From assembly GCA_010027395.1 (NCBI GenBank), contig RGVD01000123.1, positions 1-7,860 on the forward strand: 7,860 nt of DNA, in the 5' to 3' direction. Position 1 is the stretch's first letter. Each line of letters starts with the position of its first letter. The stretch is from Bacteroidota bacterium. Lineage in GTDB: Bacteria; Bacteroidota; Bacteroidia; UKL13-3. The notes below the pieces were generated by a model. It saw nothing but the letters and a program-made list of their open reading frames with translations, had not been told where the DNA came from and made no database searches. This document shows, in pieces, positions 7,165-7,860 of the stretch. A program made the position numbers and the translations under genes.

Positions 7165-7860
7165 TAATCAGAAAAATACAAATAGATAACTACCTCTGTT
7201 ATTACGATACTAACGCCTTTGAGTTATCAGAGGGTTTGAATATTATCCTTGGTGAAAATGGTGAAGGAAAAACTAAATTCTTTGAAGCTGTGGATTGGCT
7301 TTTCAATGGAGAAAGCCGTGAATTAGATATGTTAGTTTCTGCCAAAAAGCTGAATGAAACGGAAATTGGAGAGTCTTTTCGGGTAAGGGTTTCAATGACA
7401 GTAGAACAATATGGTGAGAAAAGTATCATCACTAAATCTTTCCTTGCAAAAAAAGAAAAAGCAAATGAATGTTCGACTTCAAGTTTTATGATTGAAGGTA
7501 TTTCTGAAAATAGTTCAGGTGAAAGAACACAGGTTGATGGTCAAGCTCTTTTGGACAGAATCTTCCCCTATCAAATTCGGAAATATTCAATGTTCAAAGG
7601 TGAAGCGGAACTCAATATTTTTGAAAGTGATAGTGCATTAGCAAACCTTATAAATTTATTTTCGGAAGCAAAGCATTATGATAAGTATTCGGAAAAAGGA
7701 GCTTTTTTAAGAGAAAAAGCCGAGAAAGCAGTCGAAGACTCTTCAAAACTTGATAAGAAAAATGAAGCATTATACAGACGACTTGAAGGGGAAATACTTC
7801 AACTTGAACGTGAAAAAGAAAAGTACAATGTTCATTTAATTGCAACGGAAGAAGAAATCA
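7161..7860 (+). CDS. SMC/Rad50/DndD-like AAA ATPase, N-terminal part (3' end outside window)
   Basis: The frame opens at the ATG 7161, which overlaps the upstream stop as ATGA, and is still open at the window end (233 complete codons seen). The N-terminus MIIRKIQIDNYLCYYDTNAF is the strand pattern of SMC/RecF/Rad50/DndD ATPase heads. Walker A is GENGEGKT at residues 31-38. A Q-loop-like segment, RKYSMFKGEAELNIF, lies around residues 137-151. From about residue 175 the chain turns into a charged heptad-like helix (REKAEKAVEDSSKLDKKN, LEGEILQLEREKEKY), the start of the coiled-coil arm. Walker B, signature and D-loop must lie in the unseen C-terminal half. DndD, a phosphorothioation ATPase, has this architecture, but so do Rad50/SbcC and many OLD-like defence ATPases. 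Context (DndC-like and DndA-like genes upstream) makes a DndD-like or restriction-associated role plausible. Confidence 0.85.
   Translation, partial: MIIRKIQIDNYLCYYDTNAFELSEGLNIILGENGEGKTKFFEAVDWLFNGESRELDMLVSAKKLNETEIGESFRVRVSMTVEQYGEKSIITKSFLAKKEKANECSTSSFMIEGISENSSGERTQVDGQALLDRIFPYQIRKYSMFKGEAELNIFESDSALANLINLFSEAKHYDKYSEKGAFLREKAEKAVEDSSKLDKKNEALYRRLEGEILQLEREKEKYNVHLIATEEEI

Noticed and set aside
6918..7181. Minus-strand ORF of 87 codons, antisense to the small protein
   Set aside because: The + strand frame starts and stops exactly where the operon spacing predicts, including an ATGA overlap; the antisense frame is isolated and its product looks like an antisense shadow.

Overview
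The window is AT-rich and fully coding. All genes lie on the + strand and are packed head to tail. Intergenic gaps are 3 and 10-13 bases at most, and four junctions overlap (two ATGA stop/start fusions, one further 4-base overlap and one 8-base overlap). Start codons generally lack a strong Shine-Dalgarno sequence and the base composition is low GC. With the protein flavour, this suggests a Bacteroidota (Flavobacteriia/Sphingobacteriia-like) chromosome or mobile defence island. That assignment is inference; no taxonomic marker is present. No RNA gene, CRISPR array, insertion sequence, terminator or clear promoter is visible, and no stretch over 300 bases lacks a gene.

Layout: (1) the 3' part (bases 1-1652) of a large protein that resembles the C-terminal region of big defence ATPases of the BrxC/PglY/SspC sort; (2) a PP-loop PAPS-reductase/ATP-pyrophosphatase protein of the DndC/SspD type (1649-2752) with a large internal insertion and a C-terminal Cys pair; (3) a protein with an unrecognised N-terminal region and a C-terminal GIY-YIG nuclease fold (2756-3622); (4) a full-length PLP cysteine desulfurase of the IscS/DndA/SspA type (3619-4767); (5) a superfamily 2 helicase with an N-terminal phospholipase-D-like nuclease domain (4760-6820), whose C-terminus is broken by an apparent frameshift or small deletion near 6795-6820; (6) a 76-residue protein of unknown function (6934-7164); (7) the N-terminal part of an SMC/Rad50/DndD-like ATPase (7161 to the window end).

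Reading as a system: genes 2 and 4 are the core sulfur chemistry of DNA phosphorothioation (cysteine desulfurase donating sulfur, PP-loop enzyme activating the DNA backbone). The large ATPase just upstream of the PP-loop gene recalls the sspC-sspD order of the single-strand Ssp system. The same transcription unit also carries two predicted nucleases (GIY-YIG, and PLD fused to a helicase), an SMC-like ATPase and a small partner protein. The most economical hypothesis is a self-contained sulfur-based modification-restriction island of a composition unlike textbook DndABCDE/FGH or SspABCD-E. The sulfur-modification role is inferred from family membership and context. The alternative, sulfur chemistry on tRNA or another substrate, cannot be excluded from sequence alone.
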